Program-made: the position numbers and the translations under genes
Assembly (NCBI GenBank): GCA_045643185.1
Contig: JAZUKH010000199.1
Coordinates: 1-15,171 of the forward strand
Direction of reading: 5' to 3'
Length of the DNA stretch: 15,171 nt
Source: RGIG464 sp045643185
GTDB taxonomy: Bacteria > Myxococcota_A > Bradymonadia > UBA4248
In this document: positions 15,143 through 15,171 of the stretch, in pieces
How positions within the stretch are numbered: the stretch's first letter is position 1
Layout of the letters: each line of letters starts with the position of its first letter
Notes under the pieces: generated by a model
Told to the model about the DNA's origin: nothing
Database searches by the model: none
The model's input: only the letters and a program-made list of their open reading frames with translations

Positions 15143-15171
15143 TTTGGCCCTGCCAGGCGAGGGGGTAGCGG
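15143..15171 (+). repeat. Start of a third palindromic element copy, cut by the window
   Basis: It matches 6544-6572 at 28 of 29 bases and runs into the window edge just where the first hairpin arm begins (GCGG). It lies upstream of the hemolysin III-like gene. The 29-base match shows that the 5' segment is part of a dispersed repeat. Confidence 0.8.

Overview
The window looks like the chromosome of a Gram-negative bacterium of the Myxococcota or a related former deltaproteobacterial lineage. The reasons are lipoproteins built from myxococcal-type cysteine-rich (DUF4215) repeats, a fibro-slime domain, an FHA/TPR signalling-type locus, and a plausible sigma-54 promoter. This placement is an inference from gene families. 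Only cysS is an ordinary housekeeping gene. I see no rRNA, tRNA, CRISPR array, prophage or intact insertion sequence.

Left third (1-4707, minus strand): two consecutive genes for surface lipoproteins made of DUF4215 repeats. The one at the left edge is cut by the window. The complete one is very large (1349 aa) and has a fibro-slime domain inserted between 14 N-terminal and 7 C-terminal repeat units. Two stacked hairpins separate the genes.

Middle (4708-8082, minus strand): a hairpin-rich repeat element; a translationally coupled pair (small membrane protein, then an M29 aminopeptidase-like protein); a second copy of the hairpin element; then cysS. The element copies keep their stems through paired base changes. 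A third copy begins at the right edge of the window.

Right half (8083-14302, plus strand): a 551-bp intergenic region with divergent promoter candidates, then three genes, each followed by its own terminator. They encode a membrane protein with two cytoplasmic FHA domains and an extracytoplasmic TPR-like part, a large cytoplasmic TPR protein, and a secreted low-complexity protein preceded by a strong sigma-54-type promoter match. The FHA protein and the secreted protein share a small four-cysteine module with invariant spacing, C-x15-C-x14-C-x11-C, present three times in all. I recognise no named family for it, and it is the best candidate here for something undescribed. It suggests the first and third genes act together across the inner membrane, possibly with the TPR protein.

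Right end (14303-15171): a hemolysin III/PAQR-type membrane protein on the minus strand, convergent with the secreted protein gene across a bidirectional terminator, then the start of another repeat element copy.
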